A DNA stretch of 18,218 nt from Tieghemiomyces parasiticus (GCA_027575765.1 JANBPT010000952.1:1-18218); one strand, 5' to 3'; shown: positions 8,013-17,904, counted from the first letter of the stretch. A program made the numbers and translations. The notes: generated by a model not told the origin, from the letters alone.

Positions 8013-10026
8013 TAAGCTGTGAGCTTCTCTGACCAACGTCGAGGTATGGCTTGGTGAATAAGGCGCATCTCATCAGGCTCTGTGGGATGGGCTTGGGGAG
8101 GGCGATGATACAAAGTTGAGCCGTAAGTAACAGACACCATTGGCCAGTAAATATAGACAGTAATCAAGTGTAACCTTACCTACACCTTATGTCTCCGAGA
8201 ACAAAAGCATTAAAAACGCTAGGTTGGGGTCATAGTGGATAATTAGTACATTCCAAGTCTGCCACGCTGAGAGCCAGACGGAAGGGTCCGTGAGAGCGAG
8301 AGGGGGGAGTGGAAAATATTTGGGTAACTGTTGGACTAACGACTCATCACTGCCCGTCACGGAGAGTTGGATGATAAGCCTAAGGTCTACGGCGATGGAG
8401 CGGTGAGAAAGCCATGGTTTGATTAACGCCATTTATCTCTACGTGCTAGGTAGCCGTATTGATATTCTTTAATAGCAGACAATCTAGGCGAGAAGAGACT
8501 GAGTAGCTCAATGTACACTACTCGTCCTCCAACTTAGGCCAGACCGCGACCTCGTACCGCCCTTGTAACGCTCCCTTTGGATGGCAAGTAGATCGGTCAT
8601 GTCCTTGTAGAATTTTCGGCAGCCAGGCGGGACGGGTGAAGGCCAACCCTACGCACAAAAATTTCGAAAACTTTCGTTCCTCCCCTCCATATCCGTATTT
8701 TTTCTATATTCACCTCACCCTCGATCATATAGTATCAGAGCTGGTCATTAGATTGCTTAAACCAGTTGATTAGTGTTATCCAGGCTTGAAAGGGCTTCCC
8801 AATATCACCCTCCAGAATGTGTCCCCTCCAAGTTAACAAGTTTAACAGTTGAGAATCGACCCCGCAAACGTGCACCATCGACTACCTTCAACAGGTAACT
8901 TACCGTTCTTCGTAACTATGGTCACTTTAGCGGCCGTCGATCATAGCTGCCCATTGTTACTGAGCGCCTTGTAGGCGACAAACAGGCATGCATGATTCAG
9001 TGGTGGCTGTGTAACGGGTAAACGGAAACCGCCCGCTTTAATGGGTGCGATTGGCTAGGTTGGCGAAGCCGTTTCAGCGTTTCCAATAACCAGTGACCCA
9101 GACCTGCATTTGGCTGCGTCGGGAGTATCATTCAACTGTATAGTTCAATTCTATGGGGTAAGGCCAGTTGCCAGTCCAGGCGGAAAAGTGGCGCGCACGG
9201 TGAGTGATTCATCGTGCATAGTTCTGGTGTGCATCTGCGTTGTGCGGCTATACGTCTATAGAAATATCATTTAGGCTGACCATCCCTATATGTAGAAGGT
9301 AGTAGACCGGCCTGGAATTAGCAGTCTGATCCCTAGGGTGGACCTTCAGGATTATCGGGACAGCCATGTAACCCCTTTTCTCCAGTATATGGGCATCTTC
9401 CAGCCCTTACCCATGAGTTAACGACCGGCATCCACGGGATCGGAAAGGTGCGGGAGGCCGGATAAGTATAATGAGAGGTAAGAAAGAGTAGACAGCGCAC
9501 GGTCCCAGGGTCCGCTGTGAATATTAGAATGATTTTAAAAGAAAAAAATAAATGGAATTGGATTCGGCGATGACAGATGGTCACATCGTCTGATCAGCTG
9601 ATGATCGACACTTTAATTCCAGCCCGTATCTCTACCCTTTTTATCACTCGGTTGGGGACCTAAAAGAAGGGAGGGGTTGCTTTGTGTGTAACACATAAAC
9701 TAGATAAGGCGCAGGCGGAGAGGTCAAGCCAAAAGCGGCCGAGACTACCAGGAATGGCAGCAGCTATCCCCACCTGATTGGAATTGCTTTCTTGGACCCC
9801 TGCCTCCTGTGGGTAGAAGCCAACTCGGCCGATTCAGTCAGAGATGGGGGCATGTGAACATCGATTGAGGCTGCCGGCCCTGGCCGCGTCAAATATGACG
9901 CTACCACCTTAGCTCCCACGCAGGCCAGGTGAGCGAGGGTGGGTGGCTCCAGATCTCCCTTTTAATACCCGCCGTCGATAGCATGGTACAGGGGGGCTGA
10001 GCGGCTCGAGCTACGCTCAATTGCCT

Positions 10027-10110
10027 TATAAACGCCGTCCTGATTTCTTCCCCCCCTTCGGCCATTTCTTTTATAATCTTACCCTCCCTGCCTAGCTTGT
10101 TAATATACTT
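10027..10110 (+). promoter_or_regulatory. Orphan TATA box plus pyrimidine-rich leader
   Basis: TATAAAC (10027-10033) is followed by a C/T-rich tract to about 10110. This is the same layout as the promoters of the real + strand genes, but no long ATG-started frame follows. It could drive a non-coding transcript or be a far upstream start for the aminotransferase gene. Confidence 0.3.
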
Positions 10111-10707
10111 GACTCTAGATTGTCACCCGGTCCCCGGTCGCAATCCCCCCCTCTTAGTGTCATTATCACCGCGGCCACGTTCCCCGCCACAATCGGCTGT
10201 GCACACGCACTAACTGACCTCAGCGGCCAACTTGACCCCCTGGGAGCATTCGTCGATCAGTTTGTCCTAATACGTCTCCTCCTGTTCACCTCCGTGGTCT
10301 AAACTTCAAACATTTACAGAATTGGACCCACCCCCCAAGAGTTTTACCACAGTGCTCCTCGGTTACCGATAGCAGAGTTTGCCGGGCCATCTTCTGCCGA
10401 TTACCAGGGTCCCATCCGCCCATCATCACGGCTCTACCGTATCCCCCTAAATAGTAGCATCAGATACCCTACCCCATGTAAGTGTGAATCGCGGTGTCCC
10501 TTTGCGTAAATGAACTATTGGGGTCCATTTCCAACCCACTCGGGTCGTTCACATCCACGTTTTCCGCTCAGGGTGCATCCCTCTGCAGACTCCCATGCAC
10601 GGTAGCTGTAGGCCGTGGTGCACTCAGTCGCACTACTTTAGTCGGGAACAATGTGCTTCTGCCCGAGCTGCCTCTAATCTCCCCGAAGGCCGCCGGCGTC
10701 AATGCCC

Positions 10708-10714
10708 TATATAG
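10708..10714 (+). promoter_or_regulatory. TATA box of tyrosine aminotransferase
   Basis: TATATAG lies 219-225 bp before the start codon. From about 10725 to 10925 the + strand is strongly pyrimidine-rich, consistent with the 5' leader. Confidence 0.45.
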
Positions 10715-10932
10715 TAGGCAGTATCCCCCTCTCGCTTTTCGCCCCATCAGCCAACGCTTCTATCCTACCGCACGCCTTTCTTCCCCTTCTCTGCTCGTAC
10801 CTGTCTACCAGCCTTTGTAGGGTCTATTGCTCACCCGCGCTTCCTGGCCAGCACGATCCCTTCACGTCTCGTCTTCTCCGTTCTCGCCTTTTACTCTATA
10901 TTTTCTATTGTTACTTTTCCTAACGTAAAACC

Positions 10933-12378
10933 ATGCTGACGGATACTTGCCCTGAACCCCTGCCGGCTTCACAGCCGACGCCAGCGATCACCCTGAACAG
11001 CGTCACCGATATCACGATGGCAGACATTAACAACAGCCCCAGCGAACCGGCTGACACGTGGGGCCAGGTCCCCGTCGCCTCCGTGGCCCGCAACACGTAC
11101 AGTTCTATCGTGATGGTCATGGAGCGCCAGACCAAACTTTTCAGCGCCCAAAAGACGGTCGGGGGTCAAGCCACCACTGGCCCGGCTCTCGCCAACCTGG
11201 AGCCGATTAGCTTGTCAATCGGCGACCCTACGGTGTTTGGTAACTTCAAGACGCACCCGGAAGTCACCCGGGCGGTTGCGCGGCAGCTGGAAGGGGGTAG
11301 GGCCAACGGCTACATCCCCACCGTCGGTTCGGAAACGGCCCGCGCGGCGGTGGCTCGTCAATTCACTCACCCGGCGGCCCCACTCACCCCGGCCGACGTC
11401 GTGATGACCAACAACGGGTGCCTGGGCGCCATTGAAATGGCCATCAGCTGTCTGGTCGATGCGGGCCAGAACATATTGCTGCCGCGCCCGAGCTTCACCC
11501 TGTACGAGACCATCGCTCTAGCTCGCCGGATCGAGGTGCGTGAGTACCCGCTTTTGCCCGAGCGGCAATGGGAGGTGGATCTCGAGGCCTTCGAGGCCCT
11601 CATGGACGACCAGACGGGCGCTGTACTCATCAACAACCCGTCCAACCCCTGCGGGTCCGTGTTTTCTCGGGCCCACCTCCGGGCCATCCTGGACGTGTGC
11701 GCCCGTAAACGCGTGCCGGTCATTTCCGACGAGATTTACGGGACCATGGTGTTCGGGTCGACCGACCCTCCGGGCGCCGCCGTCTACGATGCCAACGACG
11801 GCCATGACGACGCTGTACAACCTCGCTTCTATCCGATGGCCACCCTCACCGACACCGTACCCATCTTGACCGTCAGCGGCCTCGCGAAGCAGTGGCTAGT
11901 TCCCGGGTGGCGATGCGGCTGGATCCTCATCCATGATAAGGGCGGCCGCTTCGCCAACGTCCGGAAGGGCCTGTTTAGCCTATCGTCCTCCCTCCTGGGC
12001 CCCAGTTCCCTTATCCAGGCGGCCATCCCCGACATTTTCAACAACGTCCCGGCCAGTTTCTTTGCCGAAACCACCGCACAGATCGCCCAGCACGCCAAGG
12101 TCGTCCACGGCCTCCTGAAGGACGTCCCAGGGTTGCAGGTCGGCGAGGCCCAGGGCGCCATGTACGTCATGGTCGGTATCCAGCAGGAGCATTTCCCGCA
12201 GTTCCAGGACGATATTGATTTCGCCCTCCGACTCAATATGGAACAGCGCGTCGAGGTCCTCCCGGGCTCGTGCTTCAAGATCCCCAACTTCGTACGGCTT
12301 GTGCTCACCCCGCCTCAGAATAAGCTGGAGGAGGCCTGCCACCGTATCGCCCACTTCTGCGCCAAGCATTACCAGTAG
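10933..12378 (+). CDS. TAT: Tyrosine aminotransferase, animal-type TAT, class I PLP enzyme
   Basis: This single exon encodes 481 aa and ends at TAG. It should catalyse L-tyrosine + 2-oxoglutarate = 4-hydroxyphenylpyruvate + glutamate (EC 2.6.1.5), the first step of tyrosine breakdown. Family signatures are seen in order: ISLSIGDPTVFGN (92-104), NGY (125-127), NNPSNPCGSVFS (234-245), DEIYG (266-270), and GLAKQWLVPGWRCGW with Schiff-base Lys K319 and R327. Near the C-terminus come GAMYVMVGI and the carboxylate-binding Arg R455 in NFVRLVLT. N238, D266 and Y269 are the expected cofactor contacts. These motifs match the TAT/nicotianamine aminotransferase subfamily rather than Aro8/Aro9. The N-terminal 90 residues are variable and show no targeting signal, so it is probably cytosolic. 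The ATG at 10933 has A at -3; a second ATG at 11017 (M29, also A at -3, G at +4) could be used instead. Confidence 0.95.
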   Translation: MLTDTCPEPLPASQPTPAITLNSVTDITMADINNSPSEPADTWGQVPVASVARNTYSSIVMVMERQTKLFSAQKTVGGQATTGPALANLEPISLSIGDPTVFGNFKTHPEVTRAVARQLEGGRANGYIPTVGSETARAAVARQFTHPAAPLTPADVVMTNNGCLGAIEMAISCLVDAGQNILLPRPSFTLYETIALARRIEVREYPLLPERQWEVDLEAFEALMDDQTGAVLINNPSNPCGSVFSRAHLRAILDVCARKRVPVISDEIYGTMVFGSTDPPGAAVYDANDGHDDAVQPRFYPMATLTDTVPILTVSGLAKQWLVPGWRCGWILIHDKGGRFANVRKGLFSLSSSLLGPSSLIQAAIPDIFNNVPASFFAETTAQIAQHAKVVHGLLKDVPGLQVGEAQGAMYVMVGIQQEHFPQFQDDIDFALRLNMEQRVEVLPGSCFKIPNFVRLVLTPPQNKLEEACHRIAHFCAKHYQ

Positions 12379-12770
12379 ATGGGAGATGCCAAAAAATAAT
12401 CCCCAGAAACCAGATGGACGTGTGTCTATGTGCGTAGTCCGCCTTGATTACTCGAAAGGGAAGGGGTGGCGGGGTTTATCCCCTTTCAAGCTGCTATTTA
12501 ATCTTTGTGGCCCGATTTATGTTAAACTATTGGACCCTATTTAGGAGCAGATTTTTGACGGTTTAATTGGGGAGTGCGCATAATTATTAGAGTCTCTTCT
12601 CTGGCATTTAAGCATGCTGGACGAACTGGACGTGTTGGCTAACCTGCCATCCCTGTCTCCGCGCTGCCCGCTACTAAACCCACCATTTTCAGTTCGAGTT
12701 TTACCAGTTCCCCCGTTCCCATTTCCACTCTCACATTCCGCCTAGCATCTCCCCTTCATCGCTATTTGAC
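12379..12770 (+). other. Spacer between aminotransferase and LYR-protein genes
   Basis: There is no gene in this 392 bp. AATAAT just after the stop (about 12394) may help form the aminotransferase 3' end. TATTTAA at 12495-12501, or the TTTAAG near 12607, may be the TATA element of the next gene. The last 120 bp or so are C/T-rich like the other leaders. Confidence 0.45.
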
Positions 12771-13031
12771 ATGGCGCCAAATCAGGCCACGCTCACCCTG
12801 TTCCGAACGGCCATTCGGGTGGTCCGTCAGTTTCCCATCTTGTCCTTGCGCAACAAGACCTTATATAACGTCCGTGACGCGATCAACATCTATCGCTACG
12901 AATCAGATCCGCACCGGATCGCCCAGCTTGTCCGCACAGGCTATGAGGATCTGCAGTGGCTGAGCGAATGGAGGCAGTTGCCACCGGAAACCCTTCAGAA
13001 GCTGGTCAAACTCACCTTGAATAAGCACTGA
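12771..13031 (+). CDS. LYR-motif (Complex1_LYR) mitochondrial protein, LYRM9-like
   Basis: This is a single-exon gene of 86 aa; the start has G at -3 and G at +4. LYR proteins are small basic three-helix factors that bind mitochondrial acyl carrier protein and help assemble respiratory complexes or iron-sulfur clusters. Here the defining motif is LFR (residues 10-12), followed by a basic helix with RQFP (19-22). A central N-V-R-D-A segment follows, then ESDPHRIAQLVRTGYEDLQWLSEW (44-67). The spacing RQFP ... DP-x-RI ... ED-x-xW resembles LYRM9 most closely among members I know, but LYRM4/ISD11 and ETFRF1 relatives are not excluded. There is no separate presequence, as is usual for the family. 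It lies in tandem 392 bp after the aminotransferase, with no functional link evident. Confidence 0.78.
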   Translation: MAPNQATLTLFRTAIRVVRQFPILSLRNKTLYNVRDAINIYRYESDPHRIAQLVRTGYEDLQWLSEWRQLPPETLQKLVKLTLNKH

Positions 13032-13548
13032 CGAGGGCGGGGATGGTGGCGGTGGTGGGAGGTCCACGCAAGTCTCTCCCGTGCTGCCTCAGATGTACCA
13101 TACCATAGGACCAGCCCGACCCCAAAGATGATACCGGTGGGACCCGTATGTCGAGGTGAGATGGCCTTTGAAGCTCACCCGACTCTTGTTGGCATGCCCT
13201 ACAACCACCGGGGCGATTCATGGGGCGTCTTGATCAAGGGGTTTGCCGACGTGTGTGGGCTGCAGGGGGAGGGGGGTCTGCCACTTCCTTGTTGGCAAGC
13301 GCTGCCGCGTGAAGAGAATACAATGATAATCGGCAGCATGGTCCTACAATCGGAGCCACACCGCTAGGACGGTCTATACAAACCGTAAAAATGGGACATC
13401 CGTAGGAATATTCATGGGGTGACAAAGATACGCCCGTGAGGGCAGGGTGTGGGAGGGAAAACGAGGTGGAATGGCAGCGGGTGCAGGGCCTGGTCGGAAA
13501 TGAACCCCCTAGGACCTCAGCAACCGCTGCCTTTAGTGCACACAATTC

Positions 13549-14151
13549 ATGGTTGATTTCCTCAGATTGACAGCGAGTGGAGGCCAAGCTATTCTGCAAG
13601 CCCTCGCCTTGGTACCATCCTCCGTGCAGAAGCCGAAAGATGGAACCGGTACCTGCTACCTGACCATCAGATCCGCCAATGCCGCCCGGCCGCAGTCTCC
13701 AGGTTTCACGGGTTTCTCCTGCCGCGGCCCTCGCGGGAAATATAAACTACACTCCGCCTTGGACCACCCCATTTTGCATGTCGGTAGCGGTGCAGTTACT
13801 GACCCCTGCGTTTATTTCTATTGTATCCTACTAAATATACGTAACTTTCATATCGTCTACCCTCGCTTTCCGTCATTTGCCAACCACACCGCCCCACGAA
13901 TTGGCACGGGCCCGGTACTCCTTCAGATCCCATTGAGATTACGAACGTTTCAAACTAGCAGCCATCTTCCCCCTGCCTTCGAATCACCCCCCCTCGGCTC
14001 CTCCTTCACTCTGCAAGCCGGAAGCAATGAGTGCATGGTGCACGTTCGAGAGGTTTGTCAATCGCTGTGCGACCAGCCACTTTCATTTATGCACTTAAGC
14101 ACGACGGTGCCCCGTAGCGAACAAAATAAAATAAAAATAAAGGCGCAGTAA
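13549..14151 (+). CDS. Unassigned 200-codon ORF, possibly not a gene
   Basis: ATG to TAA gives 200 aa with no recognisable domain, signal peptide or repeat. The first third has mainly C/G-ending codons, as in real genes here; the end is A-rich and Lys-rich (NKIKIKAQ) and looks non-coding. After the TAA the same frame stays open for another 43 codons to 14283. A TATAAAC box lies inside the frame at 13741. A frame this long is unusual by chance at this base composition but not decisive. It could be an orphan gene, a pseudogene piece or chance. Confidence 0.22.
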   Translation: MVDFLRLTASGGQAILQALALVPSSVQKPKDGTGTCYLTIRSANAARPQSPGFTGFSCRGPRGKYKLHSALDHPILHVGSGAVTDPCVYFYCILLNIRNFHIVYPRFPSFANHTAPRIGTGPVLLQIPLRLRTFQTSSHLPPAFESPPLGSSFTLQAGSNECMVHVREVCQSLCDQPLSFMHLSTTVPRSEQNKIKIKAQ

Positions 14152-14590
14152 ACGTCCCTTTTCGGTGGAGAGCACGGCGACTTCAACCAGGGTGTATCGC
14201 TCGACTTGGCCGGCAGCCTCCTCTTCTACTTCGTGATGTCAGAATTAGGACGCTTGGAAATGATGGCGTGCATGGGGTACTAACATCACGATGTCACAGT
14301 ATACACACGGAGAGCGTTACGGAGGGCATATGTCCTACCGCAGGTGTATAGTATCCAATTAAACGACAGATAAACGAGAGGATGGGTGGTGCTTGGAATA
14401 AAGGCGACGACAAACTATGGTAGATCGAGGTAAGTCTCAGCCCTCCGGGTCTGTAATTTCTATATTGAGTGGTAGATGAGTAGAATGGCTCAGTGAGAGC
14501 TGCATTGGGTTACGCATTGCCGTAACTGCAAATGGGGCGGGATAGAAAGGATTCGATTTAGATTTAGAACATTGGTAAACAAGATAGTGT

Positions 14591-14600
14591 GGGGGGGGGG
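14591..14600. repeat. G10 homopolymer tract
   Basis: A run of ten G in non-coding DNA, one of five similar G/C runs of 9-10 nt in the window. Confidence 0.9.
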
Positions 14601-15733
14601 AGCGTTGGCGGTCTAGTACATGGTAGTGCCGTCCACTAGGACTCGCCATGAGCGCAGTACTGATCGAACAGTATAACTTCCGCGTAGAGGCCGATAACCA
14701 TATCGGGCAGCTAATGTCAGAGGGACCCTAAGGTCCACAAATTGGACCTCATGTCGGAACCCCACATTATGACATGGCAGTTGATGGGGGTAGGGTAACG
14801 TCTGTGTAGAACCTAACTCTCCTGGTAAAGAATATCACCTCTGTTATTATTTAGACCCGCGCATTCCAATAATAATGTGAACCATGGTCCAGCCAAGGGT
14901 TCTCTCCCTCCCCACCTTCCTATTTCTCAAGTGGGAGGCGCGAATTGCAGTGGGCCTGCAAGGACTTCAAATATGGCAGTCCCGCTGCTCTCCCCGCTTC
15001 ATACGCGAATCGCCATTCTATTACCCCCCTTGGACTGCGAGCCCTTGCAAATGTAATGATTGAATTGATACCACTCCAGGGAATACGAGTCTGGTAATGA
15101 TTAGACATTAAAGCGGAGCCAGGGAAGACAGGGATAGGAGTACACCGATTGTGTACCCGCTCAGGGTCAAGCATTATCAGGGTTGTACCGTGCCCACTCG
15201 ACATAGTTGCCCCTCCCCCAACAGCTGGGCTGGTAAGTCGTTATCACGCCTATCCGCCGGTAGGTAACAGTAAGGGGAAGGGCCCTGAAGGGGTAGGATC
15301 TTGAATAAGTACTGGTCAACTTATTAGTGGGGTGGGGCGCTTATCACCCATTGTGCGGTCTCAGTGGATTGATGGTCATGTATTGGCCTGCCGTCTCCAC
15401 GTAGGTAGGTGGGGGGGATATTGGTGGTGAAGCCATGGGACTGGGAAATCCTCCCGGCTATGTGGAACGATGCATCTTAACAACCACACCATTTTTAACC
15501 CATTGTCCGACTCCGCTTGTGACAATTACTTATAGGGGTGGCCAAATGGGGTGGCTTAGAGCCAGGTGTATATTAACTGAGTAACTGAGGAGGGGAAACA
15601 CGTGTAAGTATAGGATATCGAGCCCATAAAGTTATGAAGGTTATTGTTTGATTTGTTAGTGCAGTGCTCTTTCCGCACCTGCTGAGTACTATCCCGCGTC
15701 ATCAGGCTTCACCTATATAGAACCAATCGCATC

Positions 15734-15761
15734 ATAAGAAAAAGAACATAAGAAAAAGAAC
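15734..15761. repeat. 14-bp perfect tandem duplication
   Basis: The unit ATAAGAAAAAGAAC occurs twice in succession without mismatch. On the minus strand it directly follows a T-rich tract ending TTTCTAG/GTAAGT, which resembles a 3' splice site joined to a 5' splice site. Confidence 0.9.
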
Positions 15762-17290
15762 TTACCTAGAAAAAAAAGTTAGTAAACGGGGGATTGGCGA
15801 GTGGGGTTATTGCTGTCGATTTATTGAGGGTGGCTGGGTGGGTCTTTTATATTAGATGGTGGCCGGCACCGTAGTACAGGGCTGATAGCCAGACAAGACA
15901 CACCCTGCTGTTTTCAACACCACCGTCACTCACACCGCTCCGTTAAAATCCTACCTTATACACACTCAAACTCTTACAGTACCGCTGACCTTTACTTTAT
16001 CAAGATCTAGTCCCGCCGTGCTCGAAACAATGATGAGCCGATATGATGGCTTATAGCAGAGCCATCGATACCTCGCTTTCAAGAGCAGTCTCGATTGCGA
16101 ACGGGCGACGGGCGCCAAACCAGGATACGTAGGACCTCATTATGAATCGACCTACCTTCTGCCATCGGGCTATTTTATGTTAGCATGGCTTCGTTCGTAT
16201 TCATGTTAGTTTCTCTGCCTTCTTCCCCATTCTCTACTTATGGAATTATTACATGATCGCTAGGAAGTCTTTCACGACCGGATTATCTGACGAGACAATG
16301 GTTGAAATCATATAAAAGAACTTGCGATCGACCACCTTGTAATATTGTCAGACTGTCTTTTAATTCGACGAATTCTCACCCTTCTAGTTAGACTAGTGCC
16401 ACAGCCCTCAATTTACTATTGTCATGAGCCAATATCATCCCATTAGCCAACTTGAATCGTTGGACCCGTTCTAAAATATGAAGCTACGCGCCGTGCTAAT
16501 TACGCATGTGGGTGAAGAGGGTGATCGCTGCATGCTCGATATTTCCATTCTATATCATGCTGGGTTCGACGGTTTAATGTATCGAAATGAACAAGGATGG
16601 GATCTCTTTTCCTATCAATAATGCATTCCAGATGAATGGCCGTAGCATCCATGTGCCACTCCGGCCAGATACCACGCACCTTGCCCAAGTTACCAAGCTA
16701 TATCCTTCGGGCTCAATTTTTTTTATGTACACCTCAAGGTATACCCGTAATTGAAATATTGGTGGGAAGTCCGGGATGCACCACAGAAAAATTCTCCACC
16801 TTGAAGCCTATCGAGCGAGATTATGTCTGTCATACAATGAAAGATACAATTACCCGAAAATATGTACCTAATAACTAGTAACCTCTTACCCATTAACTTT
16901 ACAACGCATCGCCCTCATGCACGCCGTACCGACCGCCAACCCCCCCCTCTGAGAAACAGGCACCATCACTTATCCGACTGCCTGTAATGCATGACTCCCA
17001 TGAACCTTTCGGAGACGACAGCAGGAACGCTTATATTAACCAAGGGTCCTGGCCCTCGAATGGTCCTTCTCCATCTTACCGACTACCTTGCGTATCGTTC
17101 AGTATTCGTAGCACCCGCTGCTTTTCCCATCCTCACTACTATTGCCTTACCTCCCCCCTCGTTTTCTTTCCACCCTTCTACCTTTCGCCTCAATGTTACA
17201 CTATCGTTTTTTGCTTCGTTACACCTGCACACCTCAGTAAAGCTTTTTACAACCCTTACCGCTCGCTCGACTGCCATTCCCGGCGCCACA

Positions 17291-17422
17291 ATGCTTAATC
17301 TAGGGGATACGCTTTACCAAGTTACTTGCGCTGGTACAGAGAATTGGTTAGAATTGGAGAGGTCTTTAGAATGTGTGTCATGGGTCACTAGTGTTTCACT
17401 CAAGATGGCGAATTATGAGTAA
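17291..17422 (+). CDS. Possible small ORF or first exon after a promoter-like tract
   Basis: A TATA-like element (17032-17038) and a long pyrimidine-rich tract (about 17045-17290) lead directly to an ATG at 17291. It has A at -3 and opens a 43-codon frame ending at TAA. The stop overlaps a GTAAGA donor (17419-17424), so this could be exon 1 of a spliced gene, but I could not find a matching second exon. The codons are A/T-ending, unlike the housekeeping genes. No domain is recognised. Confidence 0.2.
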   Translation: MLNLGDTLYQVTCAGTENWLELERSLECVSWVTSVSLKMANYE

Positions 17423-17574
17423 GACGATATCTACCTAGAAGAATCTGCCATAATAATCAAATGGGAGGAAGAGAGGATGCATGGGTTGCCGTGGTTTGGC
17501 CGCCCTCCCCTTAGTACCTCCCCTTGCTTTCGGGTAGATGGATATTACCAACCGTCGGCCGTGGCCCCTCTGCA

Positions 17575-17583
17575 GGGGGGGGG
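17575..17583. repeat. G9 homopolymer tract
   Basis: A run of nine G inside a GC-rich non-coding stretch. Confidence 0.9.
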
Positions 17584-17904
17584 AAGGGCTGTCTTCCGGC
17601 CCCGCTGGCTGGCTTTGGGTCGGGATCTGCGGAGGGGACCTCCCGATCGCCATAGATGCACCATACCACGTAGCCGGTAGGATTTCCCTGCCTCATGGTT
17701 TAACGACATGTTTGCCGTCAATTAAACATTTCCGTCAAAACGTATTCATTTCCGCTCAATCTTTTGAATGCAGTACTATTTTAATGATCGGATAAGGGGA
17801 GTTCTAAATGCTGGGATGAGGATTATTCACAAATGGGGGATATACAAAAGTGGCGAGTATAGGGTAGCATAGTGGACTGTACAGGAAGCTAATCAGCCGT
17901 AAAC

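Larger units (their letters stand above)
7786..10707. other. Intergenic region between the F-box-like gene and tyrosine aminotransferase, 2.9 kb
   Basis: I see no convincing gene. Open frames here are short and lack recognisable domains. The first 230 bp hold the minus-strand promoter of the F-box-like gene. Near 10027 there is a + strand TATA box followed by a pyrimidine-rich tract but no substantial ATG-started ORF. No tRNA B-box arrangement was found by eye. Confidence 0.5.
13032..17904. other. Gene-poor region, 4.9 kb
   Basis: No gene of known family is visible on either strand. Items that stand out are a 200-codon ORF (13549-14151), a G10 tract (14591-14600), a 14-bp tandem duplication (15734-15761) and promoter-like pyrimidine tracts at about 15890-16020 and 17045-17290. 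There is also a 43-codon ORF at 17291-17422 and a G9 tract (17575-17583). No tRNA-like cloverleaf was recognised. Confidence 0.5.

Noticed and set aside
8187..8432. 81-codon minus-strand ORF with a hydrophobic tail
   Set aside because: There is no promoter-like layout, domain or codon bias, and frames of this length are common by chance here.
11367..12369. Several 100-160 codon ORFs on the opposite strand and other frames of the aminotransferase gene
   Set aside because: They are shadows caused by the high GC content of the real gene.
13234..13599. 121-codon minus-strand ORF after a pyrimidine-rich minus-strand tract
   Set aside because: There is no domain. The Pro-rich part is the translation of a G-rich stretch, and the local ATG expected from the promoter layout opens only a 13-codon frame.
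561..16340. Near-identical 20-bp direct repeat (GAACTTGCGGTCGACCACGT at about 563 and GAACTTGCGATCGACCACCT at about 16318), both reading VVDRKF on the minus strand
   Set aside because: A 17-18 of 20 match between two places is expected a few times by chance in an 18-kb window. The second copy has a stop just upstream and no gene context.
16636..16878. 80-codon + strand ORF
   Set aside because: It has A/T-rich mixed codons, no domain and no promoter-like leader.
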